NCBI GenBank assembly: GCA_964349045.1
Contig: CAYGFI010000236.1
Coordinates: 1-5,958 of the forward strand
DNA length: 5,958 nucleotides
Direction of reading: 5' to 3'
Source of the DNA: JACJXF01 sp964349045
GTDB taxonomy: Bacteria; Bacteroidota; Bacteroidia; Bacteroidales; GCA-2748055
The notes under the pieces were generated by a model. That model made no database searches. It was not told the DNA's origin and saw nothing but the letters and a program-made list of their open reading frames with translations. Positions 1-4,677 of the stretch are shown here, piece after piece; the first letter of the stretch is position 1; every line of letters begins with the position of its first letter. The position numbers were made by a program, and so were the translations under genes.

Positions 1-366
1 AACTCTTGTGACACAGATAAAAACAAAAAGAAGAATAATCCCCTCCCGCTGCCAGTCGCAGGGACAACCGGAGAGACCTCGAGAATCCTTTTAAATTACC
101 GGTTCCTTCAGAAGACCGATTGGTACACCGGCAATTACGAAAAAGAAGCGAAATCATCAAATGTTAATCAATATCAGTTTTGGAGGCACGATAATAAGCC
201 AATAGAATTATGGAGTAATAAAGTAATTGAGGAGGAAATAAATTATGTCTATTATAACCCGGTCGAAGAAGGTTTGGTCTATTTTCCGCAGGATTATATT
301 TACAGTAGTACGAGGGATTATGCCGGAGAAAAAGGACTTATTGATGGAGTAATTGTTGTTACTTAG
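1..366 (+). CDS. RAYT (REP-associated tyrosine transposase), C-terminal part, 5' end off the window
   Basis: Frame 1 is open from the first base to TAG at 364-366, giving 121 residues with no start, so this is the 3' part of a gene. Residues ~58-118 carry the C-terminal blocks I know from Bacteroidota RAYT/Y1 single-strand transposases: QFWRHDNKPIELWSNKVI, then NYVYYNPVEEGLV, then YSSTRDYAGEKGLID. The HUH and catalytic Tyr region normally lies further upstream and is not in the window. These proteins act on REP hairpins or as domesticated IS200-like transposases. Residues ~10-45 do not resemble the family: they come from a GC-rich stretch and read as a Pro/Gly/Thr-rich segment where a Lys/Arg-rich helix leading to the QFW block is expected. 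The gene may therefore be altered or decayed. Family call is solid; functionality is unknown. Confidence 0.8.
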   Translation, partial: NSCDTDKNKKKNNPLPLPVAGTTGETSRILLNYRFLQKTDWYTGNYEKEAKSSNVNQYQFWRHDNKPIELWSNKVIEEEINYVYYNPVEEGLVYFPQDYIYSSTRDYAGEKGLIDGVIVVT

Positions 367-376
367 TGGTTGCCAC
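366..376. other. Small GTGG-TTG-CCAC hairpin overlapping the transposase stop
   Basis: GTGG (366-369) and CCAC (373-376) form a 4-bp stem around TTG, overlapping the last base of the transposase stop codon. RAYT genes are often flanked by REP-type hairpins, but this one is very short and could be chance. The rest of 377-552 is A/T-rich spacer with a weak 7-bp inverted pair (GAATTCC at 451-457, GGAATTC at 512-518) and no gene that I can see. Confidence 0.2.
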
Positions 377-552
377 ATGAAAGGATTCGTGCGGCAGCGG
401 GGGGAATATGATGAATATATAATGAATCTGCAATTTCTGTTTGAGTAAAAGAATTCCTACTTAAGAAATTTTATACTAATTCAGCTTTTTGGCTCACTTA
501 ATAGGCCTTTTGGAATTCATTCCGCACTATTTTTAATTATTGATATAGTCTG

Positions 553-560
553 TATCTTTG
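553..560 (+). promoter_or_regulatory. Bacteroidota-type -7 box (TATCTTTG) for the HEPN/MNT operon
   Basis: TATCTTTG matches the Bacteroidota sigma -7 consensus TAnnTTTG exactly. A weak -33 candidate (TTTT, 531-534) lies 18 nt upstream; a proper TTTG is absent. The box ends 4 nt before the ATG at 565, so transcription would start at or very near the start codon, giving a leaderless or nearly leaderless HEPN message. The downstream MNT gene would be expressed from the same transcript. Confidence 0.45.
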
Positions 561-564
561 AACT

Positions 565-751
565 ATGGCAAAGGAAAGTTTTGATAAAGATAAACTGGTC
601 AGGCACTGGATCGAAAGCTCTGATGAGGACTTTGAAACGAAGAAGGTTCTGTTTGAATCAAAAAAAAATGTGTTCACCTGATTTTACTTCGGAATGGATT
701 AAAAAGCTTAAACTAATCAGGGTATGGATAAAAGAACAAATAAAATCATAG
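565..751 (+). pseudogene. HEPN toxin remnant of a HEPN/MNT pair, internal deletion plus frame break
   Basis: ATG at 565 opens a 38-codon reading frame ending in TGA at 679-681. Its first ~33 residues (MAKESFDKDKLVRHWIESSDEDF, then KKVLFESK) look like the N-terminus of an HEPN-domain protein. From 668 to TAG at 749-751, shifted by one base, the sequence encodes MCSPDFTSEWIKKLKLIRVW and then IKEQIKS, which looks like the C-terminus of the same family. A typical member has roughly 120-140 residues; only ~60 remain. The lost middle would hold the core helices and the RX4-6H-type RNase motif, so no active toxin can be made. The join lies in a run of nine A (660-668), and removing one A would put both ends in frame. 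The remnant's 3' end overlaps the start of the MNT gene by 28 bp, the usual tight linkage of such pairs. Confidence 0.8.
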
Positions 752-1077
752 GTGAATATATTGCAACAATTGCAAAATATGACAAGCGGTTAGTGAAAGC
801 TTTTCTGTTTGGTTCGTATGCAAATAAATCTGATAATCCTGATAGTGATATTGACTTGGCATTGGTTATCAATGATTTAGATGATAGTGAGAAGTTCGAT
901 TTGCAAGTGCAATTAATGATTATTGCATCAAAATTTGATACCCGTATTGAACCATATCCGATATCATCTAATGAAACTAGTTTAAGTAACCCTTTCTATG
1001 ACGAGGTTTTAAGGACCGGAATCGAAATTGAACTGAGGGAGCCGGACTCGTGGTATGAAAAGAAAAACTTAAAATAA
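724..1077 (+). CDS. MNT-domain minimal nucleotidyltransferase, type VII antitoxin (MntA-like)
   Basis: 117 residues, a usual length for minimal nucleotidyltransferases. The signature GSX10DXD is exact: G30-S31, ten residues, then D42-I43-D44 (FGSYANKSDNPDSDIDLALV). A third acidic position is likely in the DTRIEPYPI block (residues 72-80; D72, E76). In known HEPN/MNT systems this protein adds AMP to the HEPN toxin and neutralises it. Here the HEPN gene directly upstream is deleted internally, so this is an orphan antitoxin with intact active-site residues. ATG at 724 lies inside the HEPN remnant, consistent with translational coupling in the ancestral operon. The tail after residue 105 (REPDSWYEKKNLK) goes a little beyond the usual family end and may be drifted sequence. 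Family call is secure; any present role is inference. Confidence 0.88.
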   Translation: MDKRTNKIIGEYIATIAKYDKRLVKAFLFGSYANKSDNPDSDIDLALVINDLDDSEKFDLQVQLMIIASKFDTRIEPYPISSNETSLSNPFYDEVLRTGIEIELREPDSWYEKKNLK

Positions 1078-1112
1078 CCTTATTATCACTTCAATTGCGA
1101 AAGTCATCCACA

Positions 1113-2123
1113 ATGTTTGAAAATACCGATATCGACAAGCTTTTTAAGAGTTTCAGAAAACAGAAAGTACTTATTATTGGTGATGTAATGATCGATACCT
1201 ACCTCTGGGGCCGGGTGGACCGCATTTCACCTGAAGCTCCGGTTCCTGTATTATCGAATATCCATGTTGAGAAACGTTTGGGAGGGGCAGCCAATGTTGC
1301 CCTCAATATCAAGGCCATGGGCGCTGTACCTATTTTGTGTTCGGTTATCGGGGATGACGACCGTGGAAAAGAATTCATCGATCTGATGACTTTTCAGAAT
1401 CTCACGGATATAGGGATAATTATTGATCCGAGGATGATGACAACCATGAAGACCAGGGTGATCAGCGGGAACCAACACCTGTTGCGGCTTGATGAGGAGC
1501 AGGATGATTACATCCATCCCGATCCGGAAAAACGGCTTATTGAAATTATTGAGAATATGCTGACTGAAGGGAAAATTGATTCCGTAATTTTTCAGGATTA
1601 TGATAAGGGCGTAATTACTCCGAAAATTATTTATGATGTAATTAAGGTGGCCAATAAACAAAAGGTTCCGGTCCTGGTTGATCCGAAAAAAAGGAACTTT
1701 TTAATTTATGAAAAAGTAAGTCTTTTTAAACCGAATTTTAAAGAGCTTAACCAGGGACTAAAAGCAGAGATCGACAGGCACGATCTGGAAAGTATTGCCG
1801 GCGCGATGGAAGACTTAAGAAAATCAAGGGATCACAAAATGGTTATGGTTACGCTTTCCGAACTGGGAATCATGATTAACGATAAAAATGAATACCATCA
1901 TATTTCTGCCGAAATACGAGATATTGCAGATGTTTCGGGAGCCGGTGATTCGGTAATCAGTCTGGCCTGCCTTTGTCTGGCCGCGGGTTTACCACCCATT
2001 GAAGTCGCGGCGATTTCTAACCTGGCCGGCGGACAGGTATGTGAACGGGCAGGGGTTGTTCCGGTTGACAGGTTGCAGCTTCTTGCCGAGTTTAAGGCGT
2101 TTTTGAAGGACGCCGACATTTAA
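1113..2123 (+). CDS. rfaE1: D-glycero-beta-D-manno-heptose-7-phosphate kinase (HldA/RfaE domain I), PfkB family
   Basis: Cytoplasmic sugar kinase that phosphorylates D-glycero-D-manno-heptose 7-phosphate at C1 in ADP-heptose synthesis for the LPS inner core. With ATG at 1113 it has 336 residues, the size of the kinase domain alone; the C-terminal adenylyltransferase domain of bifunctional HldE is absent, and a separate hldC-type gene would be expected elsewhere. Visible motifs: IGDVMIDTYLWG (22-33), PEAPVPVL (40-47), GGAANVA (57-63), DYDKGV (162-167), LVDPKK (188-193), KPNFKEL (206-212), VTLSELG (246-252), and the PfkB signature DVSGAGDSV (273-281) with catalytic D279. An in-frame TTG at 1095 would add six residues (MRKSST), but the ATG directly precedes the conserved N-terminus. 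It starts 35 nt after the MNT gene with no promoter box that I can see between them. RfaE1 is favoured over other PfkB kinases because nearly every HldE kinase block is present. Confidence 0.93.
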   Translation: MFENTDIDKLFKSFRKQKVLIIGDVMIDTYLWGRVDRISPEAPVPVLSNIHVEKRLGGAANVALNIKAMGAVPILCSVIGDDDRGKEFIDLMTFQNLTDIGIIIDPRMMTTMKTRVISGNQHLLRLDEEQDDYIHPDPEKRLIEIIENMLTEGKIDSVIFQDYDKGVITPKIIYDVIKVANKQKVPVLVDPKKRNFLIYEKVSLFKPNFKELNQGLKAEIDRHDLESIAGAMEDLRKSRDHKMVMVTLSELGIMINDKNEYHHISAEIRDIADVSGAGDSVISLACLCLAAGLPPIEVAAISNLAGGQVCERAGVVPVDRLQLLAEFKAFLKDADI

Positions 2124-2128
2124 ATTGT

Positions 2129-2309
2129 TAAGCGCAATCTCGCAGAGGCTTTACTCTGTTTACTGCGTTTCGCCGGGCGCTTGTGCTAAAGCTTCAGTTT
2201 TGGCGCTTGGCGGCCGATGGGAGGTACAAACTGCGCGAAAGCGTTGCTCAAATTGAAAAGCACAAATTTAAGTTAGCGTTACCCTTGCGCCATGGCGACT
2301 TTGCGCTTA
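2129..2309. repeat. Imperfect ~180-bp inverted repeat in the convergent rfaE1/metA spacer
   Basis: The gene-free spacer between the two convergent genes is almost filled by this element. Its ends match in opposite orientation: TAAGCGCAAtcTCGC at 2129-2143 and the reverse complement of TAAGCGCAAagTCGC at 2295-2309 (13 of 15 match). Further in, TTGTGCT (2181-2187) pairs with AGCACAA (2259-2265), and CAGTTT (2195-2200) with AAACTG (2228-2233). It is more GC-rich than usual spacers here and has recurring GCG/TTTGCG steps. It could be an eroded MITE-like element, a pair of dispersed intergenic repeats, or a long hairpin serving both convergent genes as a transcription end. No clear target-site duplication and no T-tract are visible. 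The right arm lies 8 bp from the metA stop codon. Confidence 0.6.
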
Positions 2310-2317
2310 GTCTTCTC

Positions 2318-3226
2318 TTACTTCCAATCGTAAGGCGTCTCCTGGTAAACATAATAATTCAGCCAGTTCGAAAACAACAAATTGGCATGCGCTCTCCAGC
2401 GCGTTACAGGAGGATTTTCCGGATTGTTATCAGGAAAATAATTTTCGGGAACTTCGATGTGCAGACCTTTCGAAACATCCCGGTCAAATTCTTTTTTAAG
2501 AGTAAGCGGATTGTATTCAAGATGCCCGGAAATAAAGATCTGACGGCCGTCTTTTGAAATAACAATATTGGATCCTACTTTGTCGGAATAAGCCAGCAGG
2601 AACAGATCCGGGTGATTTTGAAGGTCGTCAATCCGATTTTCGGTGTAACGGGAATGCGGGGCCGGAAAAACATCATCGAAACCGCGAACCAACGGTACTT
2701 TCGGATCGGTGATGTTATGATCGAAAATTCCAAATGCTTTTTTAGGCAGTGGATATTTTTTTATACCGTAATGATAATATAATCCTGCCTGGGCTCCCCA
2801 GCAGATATGAAGTGTATTGGTTACATAGGTTTTACTCCACTCCAGTACGTCACAAAGCGTTTTCCAGTAATCGACTTCTTCAAATTCCAGCATTTCAACC
2901 GGAGCGCCCGTGATAATCAATCCATCGTATCGTCTGTGTTTGATCTGGTCAAAAGTTTTGTAAAAGACCTTAAGATGTTCACGGGGCGTATTTTTCGATT
3001 CGTGTTCGTCCATATAAAAAAGATCCAGTTCGAGCTGCAGGGAAGTATTGGAAAGAGTACGGATGAGGTCTGTTTCCGTAACAATTTTCAGAGGCATCAG
3101 ATTCAGCAGGGCAATTCGCAAAGGCCGGATATCCTGCTTAATGGCACGGGCCTCCTCCATGATAAAGATGTTTTCATTCTTTAATTCATCTATTGCAGGG
3201 AGGTTATTTGGTACGTTAATGGGCAT
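2318..3226 (-). CDS. metA: Homoserine O-acetyltransferase, MetA family (annotated in many genomes as homoserine O-succinyltransferase)
   Basis: Cytoplasmic acyltransferase that activates the homoserine hydroxyl, the first committed step of methionine synthesis. The 302-residue length is normal for MetA. The catalytic set is complete: nucleophile C142 in HICWGAQAGLYYHYG (140-154), H235 and E237 in ISGHLEYNP (232-240). Other family blocks are IRPLRIALLNLMP (33-45), TETDLIR (50-56), TRWRAHANLLFSNWLNYYVY near the C-terminus, and the N-terminal MPINVP. Residue 111 is Glu (GAPVEMLEFEEVDYW, 107-121). In this family Glu111 is known to mark acetyl-CoA use, while enteric enzymes with Gly there use succinyl-CoA, so O-acetylhomoserine is the inferred product. 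The start is fixed by the conserved MPINVP. It has its own leader with a -7 box and a hairpin, is convergent with rfaE1, and points away from the regulator operon. Confidence 0.95.
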   Translation of the reverse strand: MPINVPNNLPAIDELKNENIFIMEEARAIKQDIRPLRIALLNLMPLKIVTETDLIRTLSNTSLQLELDLFYMDEHESKNTPREHLKVFYKTFDQIKHRRYDGLIITGAPVEMLEFEEVDYWKTLCDVLEWSKTYVTNTLHICWGAQAGLYYHYGIKKYPLPKKAFGIFDHNITDPKVPLVRGFDDVFPAPHSRYTENRIDDLQNHPDLFLLAYSDKVGSNIVISKDGRQIFISGHLEYNPLTLKKEFDRDVSKGLHIEVPENYFPDNNPENPPVTRWRAHANLLFSNWLNYYVYQETPYDWK

Positions 3227-3242
3227 GTTTAAGTTTTTCTAA

Positions 3243-3276
3243 AGGTTCAAAGGTTTCTTTTTTAAAACCTGAACCT
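3243..3276 (-). promoter_or_regulatory. Bulged 12-bp hairpin in the metA 5' leader
   Basis: On the plus strand AGGTTC (3243-3248) pairs with GAACCT (3271-3276), and AGGTTT (3251-3256) with AAACCT (3265-3270), with an AA bulge (3249-3250) and an 8-nt loop (3257-3264). That is 12 bp of perfect pairing ending 16 nt before the metA ATG, so in the mRNA it lies next to the ribosome-binding region and downstream of the proposed promoter. It could regulate metA translation, or it may be a terminator-like or dispersed intergenic repeat. I see no SAM-riboswitch core. The short run after it (TTTAG on the minus strand) is poor for a terminator. Confidence 0.5.
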
Positions 3277-3307
3277 ATAATATAATATCAAAAATGAATA
3301 ATTTGTT

Positions 3308-3315
3308 CAAAGATA
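3308..3315 (-). promoter_or_regulatory. Bacteroidota-type -7 box (TATCTTTG on minus strand) for metA
   Basis: CAAAGATA on the plus strand reads TATCTTTG on the minus strand, an exact TAnnTTTG match. Transcription would begin near 3303-3304, giving a metA leader of about 77 nt that contains the hairpin at 3243-3276. No convincing TTTG -33 box lies at the usual 19-21 nt spacing. The remaining spacer up to 3387 is A/T-rich; I see no clear terminator for the regulator operon in it. Confidence 0.4.
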
Positions 3316-3387
3316 TATGACTCTTTTGCAATTCGGTTGAATCACTTTGGATTAATTACGCCAATAATAGTTTTTTTGTGTAAAATA

Positions 3388-3798
3388 TCATACAATGAGA
3401 TCTGCCAGGGTTTTTGACTTAAGTGTATTGTATGTATAATCCCTTATATCCTGAAATACGGACTGGATAGAACATTTTTCTTCATTTTTACAATTTTCAC
3501 AAGCCTGATAGTATTTTGTTGAAGTACAGGGAATTAGTGCTACGGCGCCCTCGAATAAGCGAACAATTTCGAGCAGACTTACTTCTTCGGGTTTTTTAAT
3601 TAGATAATAGCCCCCCTTTTTTCCTAATTTACTGGACAGGAAGCCGTTATTCTTCAATTCGAGGAGGATAGATTCCAGAAATCGCTTTGGAATCAGTTCC
3701 AGTTCAGAAATTTCATTAATCATCATGGTGCCATTTCCATACTCTCTTGCAAGCCGCCTCATAGCCAGCATGGCATATCGTGTTTTTTTTGTGAGCAT
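3388..3798 (-). CDS. Rrf2-family winged-helix transcriptional regulator with a cysteine cluster
   Basis: 136 residues, typical of Rrf2 proteins (IscR, CymR, NsrR, RsrR). Residues 1-65 form the winged helix: LTKKTRYAMLAMRRLA at the N-terminus, the IPKRFLESILLELKNNGFLSS recognition region (36-56), and the wing GKKGGYYLIKKPEEVSLLEIVR (59-80). Four cysteines follow at 91, 100, 103 and 109 (PCTSTKYYQACENCKNEEKCS). This differs from the C-x5-C-x7 spacing of [2Fe-2S] IscR but could still bind an Fe-S cluster or act as a thiol sensor. ATG is at 3796-3798, 2 nt after the TAA of the Crp/Fnr gene, so the two are co-transcribed and probably translationally coupled; an AGGG lies shortly upstream inside that gene. 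Placement between metA and a metB-like gene suggests a CymR-like role in sulfur amino acid control. That role is inference; the family call is firm. The stop is TGA. Confidence 0.9.
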   Translation of the reverse strand: MLTKKTRYAMLAMRRLAREYGNGTMMINEISELELIPKRFLESILLELKNNGFLSSKLGKKGGYYLIKKPEEVSLLEIVRLFEGAVALIPCTSTKYYQACENCKNEEKCSIQSVFQDIRDYTYNTLKSKTLADLIV

Positions 3799-3800
3799 AT

Positions 3801-4490
3801 TTACCCTATTTTGCTGATCAGGTAAAGTTTCTCAATATCAATCATTTCAATTTGTTTACCTTCAATTGTAATGACTCCTTCATTTTGCCATCTCGATAAT
3901 GTCATTATAACATTTTCTGTAGAGCAACCCGCAAATTCAGCCAACTCTTTACGTGTCAATGAAAGGATAAACTTCTTATTATGGAAAACTTCCGCGGAAA
4001 GGTAAAGCAGGATATCAGCAATCCGGCCTTCTTTCTGCTTGTAGGCAAGACTTATAAAATTCAAAACTGCTTTTTTAAACATCTCGGAAGCCACCTGAAA
4101 TAGCATTATTGAAAACCTTGCGTTTTCCATCATAACGCTGAGTAAGACAGATGAGTCAATGAGGGTAACAACACAATCTTCAACTGCAATAAATGAAAAA
4201 AGGTTATTATCTTTATAAAAGAGATTTGCACCTCCAAGAATCTTTGGAGCTGCCACTATTGTGATTATCAGATTTTTATTAATTTCGTTTTCATAATTAA
4301 ACTTCACAATTCCTTTTTCAAGGTAGGCAATATGTGTGGATAAGCCTCCTTGCTTAATAATTGTTTCCCCTTTTTTAAATGTTAATTTAGTGGATGATTT
4401 CTCGATTTTCTGAAAGACTTTCTCATCCATAAACTGTAAGGAGATCCTCTTTAGCCAGTTTGCTTCCTGTTTTTCGGTTTTTAAGAACAT
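3801..4490 (-). CDS. Crp/Fnr-family transcriptional regulator
   Basis: 229 residues in the usual two-domain order. An N-terminal cyclic-nucleotide-binding-type beta-barrel spans ~25-120 (FKKGETIIKQGG 38-49, AYLEKGIVKF 55-64, LGGANLF 85-91, ATV-like sensor strands to ~112). A dimerisation helix spans ~120-150. A C-terminal HTH_Crp domain spans ~152-225 (KEGRIADILLYLS 153-165, LTRKELAEFAGCSTENVIMTLSRW 178-201, EGVITIEGKQIEMID 204-218). The N-terminal four-cysteine cluster of true FNR is absent, so it is not an O2-sensing [4Fe-4S] protein of that kind. In the recognition helix, CRP R180-E181-R185 correspond to T191-E192-M196; only the Glu is kept, so the target sequence should differ from CRP and FNR sites. 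First gene of a two-gene operon with the Rrf2 regulator, divergent from the metB-like gene. Confidence 0.9.
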   Translation of the reverse strand: MFLKTEKQEANWLKRISLQFMDEKVFQKIEKSSTKLTFKKGETIIKQGGLSTHIAYLEKGIVKFNYENEINKNLIITIVAAPKILGGANLFYKDNNLFSFIAVEDCVVTLIDSSVLLSVMMENARFSIMLFQVASEMFKKAVLNFISLAYKQKEGRIADILLYLSAEVFHNKKFILSLTRKELAEFAGCSTENVIMTLSRWQNEGVITIEGKQIEMIDIEKLYLISKIG

Positions 4491-4493
4491 GGT

Positions 4494-4505
4494 ATTTAGC
4501 TAAAT
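4494..4505. promoter_or_regulatory. Perfect 12-bp palindrome upstream of the Crp/Fnr start codon
   Basis: ATTTAGCTAAAT is fully self-complementary and ends 3 nt before the ATG (4488-4490) of the Crp/Fnr gene. It lies in the 5' leader, downstream of the proposed promoter, so it could be an autoregulatory operator. A chance palindrome in A/T-rich spacer is also possible. Confidence 0.3.
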
Positions 4506-4542
4506 GTAAAAAAATCAGAAACGAAAATTTGTGATCAAAATT

Positions 4543-4550
4543 CAAATATA
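4543..4550 (-). promoter_or_regulatory. Bacteroidota-type -7 box (TATATTTG on minus strand) for the regulator operon
   Basis: CAAATATA on the plus strand reads TATATTTG on the minus strand, matching TAnnTTTG. It lies 52 nt upstream of the Crp/Fnr ATG, giving a leader of about 48 nt that contains the palindrome at 4494-4505. No good TTTG -33 element is seen at the expected distance, so activator help would be plausible. Confidence 0.4.
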
Positions 4551-4596
4551 CAGTAAATCAGTCGATAAAATGTATAAGAGATTTTAAATTACCTGC

Positions 4597-4612
4597 ACAA
4601 TAGAATTATTGT
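4597..4612. promoter_or_regulatory. 16-bp dyad ACAATA-GAAT-TATTGT, candidate regulator operator
   Basis: Two perfect 6-bp half-sites separated by 4 nt lie between the divergent regulator operon and the metB-like gene. The symmetric half-site plus N4 layout resembles Crp/Fnr-family sites (FNR: 5-N4-5), though the half-site sequence differs, as would fit the atypical recognition helix of the neighbouring regulator. The centre is about 50 nt upstream of the inferred start of the metB-like transcript and about 66 nt upstream of that of the regulator operon. The Rrf2 protein is the other candidate binder. No second copy was found elsewhere in the window. Confidence 0.4.
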
Positions 4613-4643
4613 AAAACCAGCATGAACTTTCAAGGTGGTTTCT

Positions 4644-4651
4644 TACTTTTG
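4644..4651 (+). promoter_or_regulatory. Bacteroidota-type -7 box (TACTTTTG) for the metB-like gene
   Basis: TACTTTTG matches TAnnTTTG exactly and ends 26 nt before the ATG at 4678, giving a short leader of about 20 nt (start near 4655-4656). The expected -33 TTTG is missing at 19-21 nt spacing, so regulation by an activator bound upstream, for example at the 4597-4612 dyad, is conceivable. Confidence 0.5.
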
Positions 4652-4677
4652 GTAAATTAAAATCAATCTAAATTACC

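Noticed and set aside
451..518. Inverted pair GAATTCC/GGAATTC as an insertion sequence end
   Set aside because: Only 7 bp, itself built on an EcoRI-type palindrome, with no extension, no duplication and no associated gene between the arms.
1095..1112. TTG start six codons upstream of rfaE1
   Set aside because: It adds MRKSST with no family support; the ATG at 1113 sits right before the conserved N-terminus.
1251..2119. Minus-strand open frames opposite rfaE1
   Set aside because: They are shadows of rfaE1, which has complete family motifs on the plus strand.
2183..2557. Plus-strand reading frame of 124 codons
   Set aside because: It overlaps the inverted repeat and the antisense of metA; the translation is basic, low-information and matches no family I know.
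2807..3242. Two plus-strand open frames opposite metA
   Set aside because: They are antisense shadows of the well-conserved metA coding sequence.
3227..3304. SAM riboswitch upstream of metA
   Set aside because: The leader is short and A/T-rich with one simple bulged hairpin; I see no conserved SAM-aptamer core or pseudoknot pairing.
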